A stretch of 64,000 bases of DNA from the NCBI RefSeq assembly GCF_020283565.1, contig NC_060060.1, positions 18,600,001-18,664,000 of the forward strand, given 5' to 3'. A model generated the notes under the pieces. It saw nothing but the letters and a program-made list of their open reading frames with translations, searched no databases and was not told where the DNA came from. Shown here piece by piece: positions 24,225 through 34,928 of this stretch. Position 1 is the first letter of the stretch. Each line of letters begins with the position of its first letter. This DNA comes from Trifolium pratense. Taxonomy: Eukaryota; Streptophyta; Magnoliopsida; Fabales; Fabaceae. The translations under genes were made by a program, and so were the position numbers.

Positions 24225-24925
24225 GGTCAAGATCTTTTCCATGTACAAACTACAAAGAATAATGTAATACTATATTAAATTCTTTAATTTAATACTCCAT
24301 GCATGAACATACACAAACATCATGTTAGATTGCTAGTGAAGTTCCGCGAAGGTACACAATTGTCAACCCCATTACTAGTACTAATGTTTTTGTATAGATC
24401 TGTTACTTTTGACATAATAGTAGTAAGTTGCTCATTAATGGTTGCATTTTTTTTATGGTTAGATTAAGATGCAAAAAATATGCATGTGGTGACCGATTGA
24501 CACATGTCTTCGCAAGTGAGTGTCAAACTGTAACAGTTAAGCAATGAATTAATGAGTCTTTTTTTTCTTTCTTTCTTTATTTGATTGAACAATGAATTAA
24601 TGAGTTGTCACTTACTATGCTTTATTTTTTTGAGAAATTTACTATGCTTTATGTTGAACATAATAGTAACGGGGTAACGGGATTTACTACTTACTTTTTA
24701 TACGTACTACTCTTTTTGGCGGCATTTGCGGCTTTGCGCTGCCTTTTCTTTATTTAGCAAGCAAATCAATGGGTGATGAACTAATGATATGTACATGTAA
24801 ATTTGTAATACCTTTGGTAATTTTTCTTCATATATATCAAGACAATAATAATCATTTTTTTTAGCTTTTATAAACAAGGTTGCAACTTGCAAGTTTAATA
24901 TTTTTAGGAACACTCATATTGAATT
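24225..24925. repeat. Dispersed duplication, arm A
   Basis: This segment is a diverged direct copy of 26290-27040. Shared landmarks in order are ATGTTAGATTGCTAGTGAA, ATTAATGGTTGCAT/ACAT, ATGCATGTGGTG/ACTGCATGTGGTG, CTTTGCGCTGCCTTTTCTTT and GGTTGCAACTTGCAAGTT/GGTTGCAGCTTGCAAGTT. No ORF is shared. Confidence 0.75.
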
Positions 24926-24928
24926 GGT

Positions 24929-24930
<2 letters not shown>

Positions 24931-25008
<78 letters not shown>
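24931..25008. repeat. (AT)n microsatellite, about 39 units
   Basis: Uninterrupted AT dinucleotides over about 78 bp at the end of duplication arm A. Arm B has no such tract at the corresponding place. Confidence 0.95.
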
Positions 25009-25010
<2 letters not shown>

Positions 25011-25122
25011 GTCTGGTCTCAGTAAAAAACAATAGTTTAAATTCATTAAAAAAATAATTTATTTAATTTATAATATATAATAGGCCAACACATGTCCTCA
25101 TTTAGAGTATCGTATTATTCTT

Positions 25123-25725
25123 ATGTACTACCTCATGGTTTCGTTATTTTTTAAGGATGAGGTTTGTGCTATTTGTCATAAAGTGTGTCTTGATACTTTT
25201 GTGGAGCATGCAACTCATTGTAGGGAGCTTATAAGCTTCAAATACAAGCATGATCTGGTCAGGGATGTGTTTTTTGATATTTTTAGGCGTGCCGGAATTT
25301 CAAGTACTAGTGAACTTCTTGACCCACAAGAAAGGAGATCGTTACTTCGGTCTACGAATGTTCTGTTGTATGGATGGGTGAGAGGAAAACATGTTTGTGT
25401 AGATTTGACTGGAGTTTCCCTACTTGTGGGAGTGGTGGTTGGGATTTTACTGTGGGACGGGCAACCCTCAAAGTTGCTTCAAGCAAAATTGTCAAACATG
25501 AGAAAGCGTACACTGTCAATCAACACGATTTTATACAGTTTGCATTTGACACTCATGATTTTTTAGCACCAGAGGTTGTAAACCTTCTAAAAGGAGTTCA
25601 AAGAGTCATACATAGTAATGTTGCGTCGCTTAGGTCTATAAATGTAGTTTTTCAAAGATTAGGTTTTGCTATACAAAAAGATTTAGTAATGCATCTTATT
25701 GCACGTCTACCTTTTATTCATATGC
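25123..25725 (+). pseudogene. Retroelement-like C-terminal protein with Cys/His motif, frameshifted
   Basis: Frame 1 gives CAICHKVCLDTFVEHATHC, a C-x2-C...H...C zinc-binding pattern, then KYKHDLVRDVFFDI and GWVRGKHVCVDLTG. The reading moves to another frame near 25420 for GGWDFTVGRATLK, FAFDTHDFLAPEVVNLLKG and FAIQKDLV. This is a family seen repeatedly in legume genomes near retroelement reverse transcriptases, sometimes labelled auxilin-like. A second fragment is on the minus strand at 53310-53590. The frameshift and lack of an N-terminus make it a pseudogene. Confidence 0.65.
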
Positions 25726-26289
25726 AATTATGCTATATATACACACATTACTCTTTTAATGAATTTAATAAAAAATGGAAAAGCAAAAGTTTAATCCACT
25801 AAATAATCCACCAAGCATAAGACATGCTTGAAGTGATGGACAAATACAAACACCAGTTCACCAAACAAATAGAAACTTAAACAAAACCAATGCACGAACT
25901 TGAATAGATACATGAATATATATCCTAGTAACTTGAATATGAATTAAAAAATTAATTTTTATTTATATATATGAGATCCGAGAAAATAATATTTATAATG
26001 GATATTAAGAACTTCTGAAATAAGTTGATACTTCTCTGTTTTCTTTTCTAATAGGTATGCTTAGTTTTTTTTTTTAATTGAATATCTTTTGATTTACATA
26101 TCATCCTTTGAAATTACATTACAGCAACTGTTTTTACTTTTTAGGTAAAATCTAGGAATCCTAGCTATCAACTAATTGAGTTCTTTTTAAATGCAAATTG
26201 TTAGTAATTAATATATTACAATATTATGTTAATTTTTTTCCTTGCTAAAACTTGAACCGTGAACCTTCAACTCTTTAATCCATAGCTCA

Positions 26290-27040
26290 ACTAAAGTCAA
26301 AATCTTTTTCATGTACAATATATTTAATTCATTTATTAAATAGGAATATACTCCGATCCCTCCGATCTTAAATATAAGCAAAAGTTAAAATGTATTTGAC
26401 TCAAATTTAAACTAAATACATTTTGACTTTTGCTTATATTTAAGATCGGAGGGAGTACACAATGTTAGATTGCTAGTGAAAGTTCCACGAAGGTCCGCAA
26501 TTGTTCATGATCGTTACTTTTTTTTGACAGAACATATGAGCTAATGTTAGTATAGTAAGTTAGCACATTAATGGTTACATATTTTGTATGGTTAGAGACT
26601 TTAGAGTAAGATGCAAAAAAACTGCATGTGGTGGTGACCAATTGACAGATGTCTTTGCAAGTGAGTGTGAAACTTGTCATCATTTCAGTTTTATGTTGAG
26701 AGCATAATAATAATAATAACCGAGTAACGAGATTTAGTTAACTTTTTTCTTTGTTTGTCAAAAAAAAAGTTAACTTTTTTCTTTACTCTTTTAGCAACAT
26801 TTGCGGCTTTGCGCTGCCTTTTCTTTATGTAAATTTGTAATAGTGTTCATACTTTGGTCATTTTTCTTCATATATCAGACAATAATAATCATTGTTTTAG
26901 CTTTTAAGCAAGGTTGCAGCTTGCAAGTTAATATTTTTATAGGAACACATTTACTCTGTGGGTTCAGTGTACAAATTTATACAAAAATCACTACAAATTT
27001 TGTTAAAGGAACACACATTGACATGGTAAAATATAATATT
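26290..27040. repeat. Dispersed duplication, arm B (with MITE insertion)
   Basis: Diverged direct copy of 24225-24925, separated by about 1.3 kb holding the zinc-motif pseudogene. Arm B alone carries the Stowaway-like MITE at 26351-26455, so the MITE arrived after the duplication or was lost from arm A. Confidence 0.75.
26351..26455. mobile_element. Stowaway-like MITE (105 bp)
   Basis: Nearly the whole element is an inverted repeat: CTCCGATCTTAAATATAAGC at the left and its complement at the right, ending GGAGGGAG. TA dinucleotides flank both ends (26349-26350 and 26456-26457), the Stowaway/mariner target. Confidence 0.9.
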
Positions 27041-27351
27041 TATAATGAATTATTAATTTTTTATAGAGTAGGCTGTGTTGTGGCAAATGTGAGGTGGCAT
27101 GTCTCACATTGCTTATAGATGTTGTGTTTAACTCAATTGTACCGTTGTTATGCGTCTAATGTGAATGATTCTTCTGATTGTTCCCTCGTGATCCGACAAG
27201 TTAATCACATTTTTTTTCTTTTTTGTTTGACTCTACTGATTTTCAAATAAATTAGATCTGATAATTTGGAGTTAGACATATAAGTAGGTCTAATAATTTG
27301 TTTTAAGAATAAGGTTAGTGTTAGTGATAATATAATTTTGTCTTTTGTCAG

Positions 27352-27455
27352 GTAGTCTAATGGTTAGAATTTTTTTAAGGTGAATAAGGAGAATCAGCGT
27401 TCGAACTTGGATCCCTGCATATTACATGCAATGTCCCTGCCAACTGAGTTAAACT
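27352..27455 (-). mobile_element. tRNA-derived SINE, reverse orientation
   Basis: Same family as the 20168 copy, read on the minus strand: AACTGAGTTAAACTCAT region (A-box), TGCAATGTCCCTGCCAAC, and TTCGAACTTGGATCC (B-box). GGTAGTCTAATGGTTAGA lies at its 3' end. Flanks are too diverged for a convincing duplication. Confidence 0.6.
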
Positions 27456-27984
27456 CATATTTTCATGCTATAATTTATTAACATAATGTGATATAAGTGG
27501 TGGATACTTGAGTTTTTTATTAGTTCTAAAGTTCAAGTTTTGATCCGTATATATGAAAAAATCTTTGTTGAGAAATGTCAATTCTTAATTAGATTAGATA
27601 AGTTATATTTAAATATATTAATCTTTACTGTTGCACGTAGACTAACTTGCAATAACTATATCCTTTATCAATCTATAGATACCCATTTTGTTGGTGTGTA
27701 TTTTAATGGCCAATTCAATTCGTAATTTGGCATAAGAGCCTCCCTTCAATTAATTTTTTTTTTTAATTTATTTTCTTTTAAACAAATACTGATAAGTGAT
27801 AGTCATAATGACTAGAATGATTTTTATTTTATTCCATACATATTGCACCAGTACTATACTATAATATCCTAATGGAATTGTACTTAACTTATGGAAGATA
27901 TAAGATACACATTATATTGACATAAAAATGAAATGTTGTGTGTTCTCTTTTTGTTTATGCAAGTCCAGGGTCTTCTACTATTCT

Positions 27985-28719
27985 CAATACACTTATGAGA
28001 AATAACGTATTTGGGCTTAATTGTCTGGTCCAAATTTAGTGGCTTAAGCAACAACTCAACTCTCTGCAAATAGAAATCTATCTTTAGACTTTGTCTCAAT
28101 TTAAGTGAAGATGGATTTAAATTTAGAATTTTTGGAATAGCAACACACCTTTTTATTGAAGTTCCAACACACAAAGTTGACATCTCCAATGATGTTTGTT
28201 GTGCGGAGGTCCTCCACAAACATCTGCACTCGCAAAGCCTACAAAACCAATGAATTAGTATAACAAATAAATGGCTCAAAAAATGTGTAACATGCAACAT
28301 ATACCAGAGCTAATTGGAAGGCCAATCACAAAGGCATTGGGTGAATATTTTGAAATCTGCATAAAACAAACAGATAAAGATGTCACATTTCATAGATATT
28401 TGTTATATTCAGGGAAACAACTAAAACGTATACAAAAGTAATCATAACACTTAATTACCATGGCCTTTAAATCTGAACTGACGTCATCGGTATTTACAAG
28501 AACACTGCAATCAAATAATAATTCAATTAGATTGAAACAAGTTGTTCAATATTATAAACATCATATTGATCAATAGTTACCGTATAGAGGAGAAACAATT
28601 TTAAAATCCAAATCGGAAATGGTTGTCCCAACGTAATTTTCACCGATGTTAAGTCCAATTAACCTTCCATGGGTTTTCAGCAAAGCTGGGAACATTTCCA
28701 AGAGTTTGATGAGCTTCAT
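27985..28719 (-). pseudogene. RuvX/YqgF-like gene, tandem copy A (decayed)
   Basis: The family (putative pre-16S rRNA nuclease, RNase H fold) is bacterial in origin and present in plants. Exons on the minus strand: about 28719-28581 (MKLIKLLEM, then GRLIGLNIGENYVGTTISD), 28504-28459 (VLVN.DDVSSDLKAM), about 28360-28300 (ISKYS, then FVIGLP), 28250-28150 (MFVEDLRTTN) and 28075-28010 (VELLLKPLNLDQTI). Known family blocks GLDVG, VGLP and LLKPLNL align in order. Asn replaces the first catalytic Asp (GLN instead of GLD). The exon 1 end reads CTATACG|GTAAC, which puts exon 2 out of frame. Compare CTAAG|GTAAC in copy B, which keeps frame. The 3' exon with the DK.AA motif is missing. Upstream 28720-28830 is shared with copies B and C. 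Confidence 0.7.
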
Positions 28720-28851
28720 TTTCTTGAGATAACTGCAAAATTGAAATGGATCAAAATAAAACCTAATGGGGGTATTGGAAGAGGAGACCTGTCGTGTGAT
28801 GTGATTTGGTGCGACACAAGTTTGAACCCTAATAAAATTGTAGTTTGGTAC

Positions 28852-29318
28852 TCTTCACATCAAATTTATATTACCATCATAAACACATTTCTCCTTCAAA
28901 TTATTCACTTTACACTCCAATTTATCATCCTTCTTCTTAAGCTCTTCAATAGTATGAGTATCCCTATAAGCTCATTGTGCCTTCATTTCCTTCAACAAAT
29001 TTTCATAACTCTCTTTCACTCTCTTCCCTTTCTCAAAAACTTCTTCTCTTTTATTAACTTGTTCCTCAACTTGTATGAAAGTGCTATTAAGGATACAAAG
29101 TTTAGGAAGAAGAGGTTAGGGAAAGAGATGAACTTTGTGAGAAATGGAAGAGAGTACAAGAGAGTTATGAAAAATTGTTGAAGGAAGAGAAGGCTGACTT
29201 AGCTTATAGAGATACTCATACTATTAAAGAGCTTAAGAAGAAGAATGATGAATTGGAGTGTGAAGTGAAGAACTTGAAGGATGAATGTTTTGATGATGGT
29301 AATAAGTTTGATGTGATG
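28852..29318. repeat. Near-spacerless inverted repeat of coiled-coil coding sequence
   Basis: The left arm (about 28852-29080) is the approximate reverse complement of the right arm (about 29086-29318). TTCTTAAGCTCTTCAATAGT and TATGAGTATCCCTATAAGCT on the left match AGCTTATAGAGATACTCATA and ACTATTAAAGAGCTTAAGAA on the right. The right arm read on the plus strand (29175-29399) encodes a Lys/Glu-rich coiled-coil segment (KELKKKNDELECEVKNLKDE). It continues into repeats of about 99 bp (AATGCGGAATTGGAGTCTAA) to 29540. A transcript would fold into a long hairpin. Confidence 0.75.
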
Positions 29319-29459
29319 AGAAAAAACAATGCAGAATTGGAGTCTAAAGTTTTGGAGTTGAGGAAGAAGAACGAAAAGTGGGTGAAAGATATATATTAAT
29401 GAACTTGGTGTGATAAGAAGAAAGAATGCGGAATTGGAGTCTAAAATTTTGGAGTTGAG

Positions 29460-32400
29460 GAAGATGAAGGAAATGTGGGTGGAAGATAGTAATAAACTTG
29501 ATGTTATGCGAAGAAAGAATGTGGAATTGAAATCTTAAAATTTTCAATAAAGATTATAAAACTTAAAATTTTGGAGAGACAAGAACAACATTTAAAAAAA
29601 TTATCATACAGTTTCATATGCTAGTGTCTAATAAATAAATAAATAAAAGTTTAATTGATTAACAAAGAAAACATCAAATCTAACTTTAAGAAATCAACAC
29701 AAAGCACGAATTTGAACCCTATGCTTAGAAAGAGCCGGATCAAATGGTAGGTACTAAAAATCGTGAAAACATAAAAAGGAGAATATGAATTGAAAAATCA
29801 CATTCCTACGAAATAAATACAAAATTAGAGGGAAAAAAAATATATAAACCTTTCATCTTCAAAAGCTAATGGTGAGATACAAGGCTTTGTTGAGATGAAG
29901 TTTTTTTTTTTTTTAAGTTTGAGAACACAAGACAATGTGAGAGAGACCACAAAATGTGATGATATATATAAGAGAATGAGAAAAATAAACGGTGCTATAG
30001 AAGTATTCAAATTTGACATTTTTGCCCCGATAATGCGTATTTTAATTACTTTTACCTTTTGTAAAATGAATTGTTTTTATATGATGTGAAATGAAATTTT
30101 GGACTTTTTATGAGAATTTATTTTATATACATCAACCGTGTAAAATTAAATTAAATAAGAAAATATTTTTATTTTGAATATGGATTGAAAATAGTCTAAT
30201 TTGGACCAAAGTTTAAGGGTTGATTTTACCATTTTAAATAAATTTTAATAAAAGAGTATATTTTTAATTTATTACTATAATTCATTCATTATTAGATATG
30301 GTAAGGGTCTATATTTTTTAGAGGTTCAAATTAAAAAAAGAATCATTTTGTCAAATAAAATATTCATTATGTTATCATGGCTAACAAAAAATTAATGAGT
30401 TAGTGCAACATTTTATTTAAAAATAATTAAATATAGTAAGGGTCTATATTTTGATGAATGGATTATAATAATAAATTAAAAATATATTAATAATGAGTAT
30501 AGACCCTTACCATATCTAATAATAAATGGATTATAATAATAGATTAAAAATATACTATTTTATTAAAATTTATTTAAAATAGTAAAATCAACCTTTTTAA
30601 AATTTGGCCCAAATTAGACTATTTTCAATGCATATTCAAAACAAAAATATATTTTCTTATTTAATTTAATTTTACATTGTCTGATGTATATAAAATAAAT
30701 TCTCATAATGTCAAAAATTTCATTTCACATTATATAAAAACAATTCATTTCACAAAATGTAAAAGGAATTAAAATACATCTTATCGGGGCAAAAAGGTCA
30801 AATTTGAATACTTCTATAGCACCGTTTATTTTTCTCATTCTCTTATATATATCATCACATTTTGTGATCTCCCTTTCACATTGTCTTGTGTTCTCAAACA
30901 TTTTTTTTTTTAAAAAAAAACTCCATCTCAACAAAGCCTCGTATCTCACCATTAGCTTTTGAAGATGGTAAAAGTTTATATATTTTTTCCCTCTAGTTTT
31001 CTATTTATTTCGTAGGAATATGATTTTTCAATTCAGATTCTACCGGTTGATCTGCCTCTTTCTAAGCATAGGGTTCAAATTCGTGCTTTGTGTTGATTTC
31101 TTAAAGTTAGATTCGATGTTTTCTTTGTTAATCAATTATACTTTTTTTTTCTTTTATTTATTAGACACTAGCATATTAAACTATTTTGTTTGTCATACGG
31201 AAATTAGAGATGATTTATTTTCTCTCTCTAGAAATTTTTATTTGCCTTCTCTCTAGAAACAATCCAACCGCGCGCTCTCCTTTCCTTAACATACAACACC
31301 TTATGTTCATCATGTAGCTTCCACCGGTCGTGGTGCAAGGAGCGGCGTTGCTCTCTGCACAACCCGTTTCCAAATCTATAACACGGAGTACGAATCATTT
31401 TCGATCGGGCATGGCTCTGGTTCATCTAGGTTTGTATTCTTTGGTTCATATTTGGGTAACAGGCACCATCTCCGGCGCGGTGGTGCTCTGTCGGCTCTTT
31501 TACACAGCTCACTTCGTTTTGGTCTCAAAGCTTTTCTGGTGAGGTTGTTGGGCTTTTAAAACCCGATGCGGGTTTGTTCACCGCTGTCGGCACTTACTCC
31601 GATGGTTGCTTCTTTTGACGCCACAGTGGTTCTCTGTTCTCCGTCAGAGATCATCGCCGTTGCGTGTACTCTGTTGTTGTTTCGCGCAGTACTGTTCATC
31701 TATTTTGGAAAGGGCAGAGTTGCTTTCTGATGTGTTCTTTTCAAATGGCGGTGGACTGGGTTCGCCGTCTCCGTTGTTTTTTTTTATTGTTGTACATCGG
31801 TGGATCTTGTTATTGCATCGCCTTGATCTCTGACTCTTCCGGATCTGTTGAGATCTGTAGTTTTCCTGTCGTTGGTGCTGCATCAGTGTCATCGCCTCAT
31901 GATCCTGTCACAACTGTTTGTTTTGTTTCTGTTCAGATCTGACAGTTTGCGGTGGTTGGGTTTTTGGCTCGAAAGGGCCGTTTTTGCCTGTTGTGTTTCT
32001 TCATAGGGGGTGTTGGTACGTGAATTTGTCCGTGTTGACGATTGGTTCATTCGTCGTTTCACACCTTAGCAAATGCTCACACGTCTCTTTTTTTGCTATT
32101 TGGTTTTGCGCCCGTACACGGGTTCGTGGGGTAGTGTTCGATGGGTTTGTGTTTGCTTTAGTTTTTACCTGTTAGGATTGGTTCTAAAACCACTTGTAGT
32201 TGGAATTAATTTTTTTTTAATCTTTAATTACTACATTTTTGTGTGGTTGACTAGGTCAGGTTGATTTCCACCCCAGTTTGTTGTAATATCTTTTCTTTTA
32301 TGTTTAATCTATTTGGGATAGTGTAGAGGGTTTCCTCTACTCTCATTTTGCTTAAAAAAAATTGTATGGTAATTTTTTTAAAATGTTGTTCTTCTCAATC

Positions 32401-32480
32401 CAAAATTTTAAGTATTCTAATCTTTATTGAAAATTTTAAGATTTCATTTCTGCATTCTTTCTTCTCATCACATCAATAAA
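29460..32480. repeat. Large imperfect inverted repeat (foldback), right arm interrupted
   Basis: Left arm about 29460-30320 and right arm about 30490-31185 plus 32360-32480, with a spacer of about 170 bp. Landmarks: TTAGAAAGAGCCGGATCAAA versus TTGATCTGCCTCTTTCTAAG; GGTGCTATAGAAGTATTCAA versus TTGAATACTTCTATAGCACC; GATATGGTAAGGGTCTATAT versus ATGAGTATAGACCCTTACCA. The right arm breaks near 31185 and resumes near 32360, which defines an inserted segment. Small ORFs inside are not recognisable proteins. Confidence 0.75.
31190..32360. mobile_element. GC-richer insert inside the foldback right arm
   Basis: This roughly 1.2-kb block has no counterpart in the left arm. It is clearly richer in C and G than its surroundings (for example CCACCGGTCGTGGTGCAAGG near 31323) and ends GGGTTTCCTCTACTCTCATT followed by a short A-run. 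A terminal A-run suggests a non-LTR insertion, perhaps a LINE 5'/3' UTR fragment. No ORF in it is recognisable, and no clear target duplication was seen. Confidence 0.5.
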
Positions 32481-32519
32481 TTAATACAGCAAACAAATGG
32501 GTCAAAAAATGTGTAACAT

Positions 32520-32945
32520 GCAACATACATCAGAGCCGATTGGAATGACAATCTCAAAGGTATCGAGTGAATATTTTGAAATCAACATAAAACAAATAGA
32601 TAAAGATGTCATATTTCACAAATATTTGTTATATTCAGGGCAACTACTAAAATGTATACAAAAGTAGTCATAACACTTACCATGACCTTCAAATATGAAC
32701 CGACATCATCCGTCTTTACAAGAACACTGCAATTAAAATAATAATTCAATTAGATTGAAACAAGTTATTCAATATTATAAATATCATATTGATCAATAGT
32801 TACCTTAGAGGAGAAACAATTTTAAAACCCAAACTGAAAATCGTTGTCCCAACGTAATTTTCACTGATGTTAAGTTCAATTAACCTTCCACGGGTTTTCA
32901 GCAGAGCTGGCAACATTTTCAAGGGTTTGATGAGCTTAATTTTCT
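32520..32945 (-). pseudogene. RuvX/YqgF-like gene, tandem copy B (truncated)
   Basis: The first exon (about 32945-32804) encodes LIELNISENYVGTTIF, again with Asn at the catalytic Asp position. The start codon aligned with ATG in the other copies is ATT. The second exon (about 32725-32680) and third (about 32580-32530, ISKYS) follow, and the 3' exons are absent. The exon 1 donor CTAAG|GTAAC keeps the ancestral frame. Upstream sequence to about 33100 matches copies A and C, and 33110-33330 is the shared inter-copy spacer. Confidence 0.65.
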
Positions 32946-33580
32946 CGAGATAACTGCAAAATTGAAAATGGATCAAAATAAAACCTATTAGGGGTATTGG
33001 AAGAGGAGATGAGACGAGACCTGTCATATGATGTGATTTGTTGCGGTGGAAATTTGAACCCTAATAAAATTGATCTCCTATTTATATACCTCTCATAATA
33101 AAATTAACATTTTATGATAAAAAAAGTTTTTTTGAATTTATTATTTTTTACACAAATACTGACAAGTGATAATGACTAGAAAGATTTTTATTTTATTCCA
33201 TGTATATTGTATGAGTACTACTACTATAATATCCTAGTGGAATTGTACTTAACTTATGAAAGATATGAGATACGCATTATATTGACATAGAAATGGAATG
33301 TTGTGTTTTGTTTATGCAAGATCCCACAGCAGTGAACTTGTTTTGCAAACAATTTTCTATTCAATTAACTCAACACAATATTTGTCTTGATAGGCTCACA
33401 ACAATAAAATGCAGATAGAAACTTAGTATAACATATACACCAAATAAAGGCCTCACATGTTAAAACATTCTTAAGAGAAGTACAACAATAGAATAGAAGA
33501 TGAAGTAAAGTAGCAGATCCGGGGTCTTCTACTATTCTCAATACACTTATGAGAAATAATGTATACATTTAAGAACTTAC

Positions 33581-34812
33581 TGATGACAAATCGTCACACT
33601 CTCTAATCCATGCCTATTTTAGCAACATTAGATGCATTTTAGTAGGTTTTTAGCAATAAATATAAGAGAAATCTAACCATTAGCTTGATTACTTGTTTTG
33701 CAAGAAAACAGGAAAAACTGCAGGAAATTGCTGATTTTCACTACGCTGGGGGCGTAGCCCATCACGCGCCGCGTGATGGAGCTCACAGGGAGCCAGGATT
33801 TTTACTCTGATCACGCGCGGCGTGATGCCTTACCACGCGCGGCGTGAAGCTTTGCTGAAGAAGAAGATTGCTCTCTGACTTGATCACGCGCCGCGTGATT
33901 CTGTTACCACGCGCGGCGTAGTTGATGGAATTGCAACCACGCGCGGCGTGATAGATCTGGCGCGCGGCGTGGTTGCCTTCTGTATATAGAGTTTCTGCAT
34001 AATTCTGTTTTCTGGTTGGAAAATTCTGCAAAATTGATCTACATTCTGGTTTTGGAACTTCCAGATCGCGATTCAAGACTCCAGAGGATAGCTCCAAGCA
34101 CGTCGAGAGCATGGATTCACAAGCCATGGCGATGAAGCGAGGAAGCGAACGAAGCACGATGAGGAGCTAAACTCCTTTGAAGGTAGAATCTAGGATAGTT
34201 TAGGATGTAGTTCAACTGAATGTAATCTGCAAATGTTGTAAGAATTTACTCTCTCTATAGTGTTCATCCAATGCAAATCTGTTTTTAATGCTTTATAATC
34301 CTTCATTAGTGTTATAATGATTTCGAGTTAAGTCACGTGCGAGAGTATTGATTTAATTTCTGAACTGAATTGTATTGAGCACTCGAGTGTCTCCGGTCGA
34401 GAGATTGAGGCATAGAGTGTAGCGAACGATTGACGCGCGTTAATATCATTCGTTGTAGGTAGCTACCGCCCGAGAGATCGGGGGAGTATCGACAACGAAT
34501 AGAGTGGATTTTGACAAGAGATTGCGATTCACTAATTTGTCGATCTAGTTGTGAACACTTGAGTAAATTCCTACGACATAGTAGATTGCATGTGGTTTAG
34601 CTATAGACTAGATGATTCCGATGATTCTACCTCGCTTTTCCTTTATATCAAAGCACGTTTTCTAGCAATTCATTACTCAACATACCCCCAATTTATGTGT
34701 ATTTTCTGTAAAATGTCTATGAACACAATTCGACTAGTTTGATCACACAATCCCTGTGGATCGATATTTTTATTATTACGTGGTTTTCGTGCACTTGCGA
34801 AATATTCCATCA
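33581..34812 (+). repeat. 5' LTR with seven GC-rich near-palindromes
   Basis: In 33762-33973 the word CACGCGCGGCGTG (or CACGCGCCGCGTG) occurs seven times; several copies are flanked by T and A to give TCACGCG-CGTGA palindromes. The 3' LTR repeats the same array at 37969-38180. The remaining LTR is ordinary AT-rich sequence. Confidence 0.95.
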
Positions 34813-34928
34813 AGTTTTTGGCGCCGTTGCCGGGGATTGTGATTGATTCGACAAGGCGATAGTGTTCATATTTTCTGTGTTTTCTTATTTTTCTGTTTTA
34901 TATTTTTCTACCGGAACGTTCTACTTGT

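Noticed and set aside
24931..25008. Telomere- or centromere-like repeat
   Set aside because: Plain AT dinucleotide microsatellite.
31606..32264. Overlapping ORFs in the GC-richer insert as a gene
   Set aside because: Several frames are open at once, none matches a known family, and the peptides are Cys/Phe/Val-rich from T/G-rich DNA.
33783..34157. 124-aa minus-strand ORF repeated at 37990-38364
   Set aside because: It lies in the LTR and its apparent conservation is just LTR identity; the peptide follows the GC-palindrome array.
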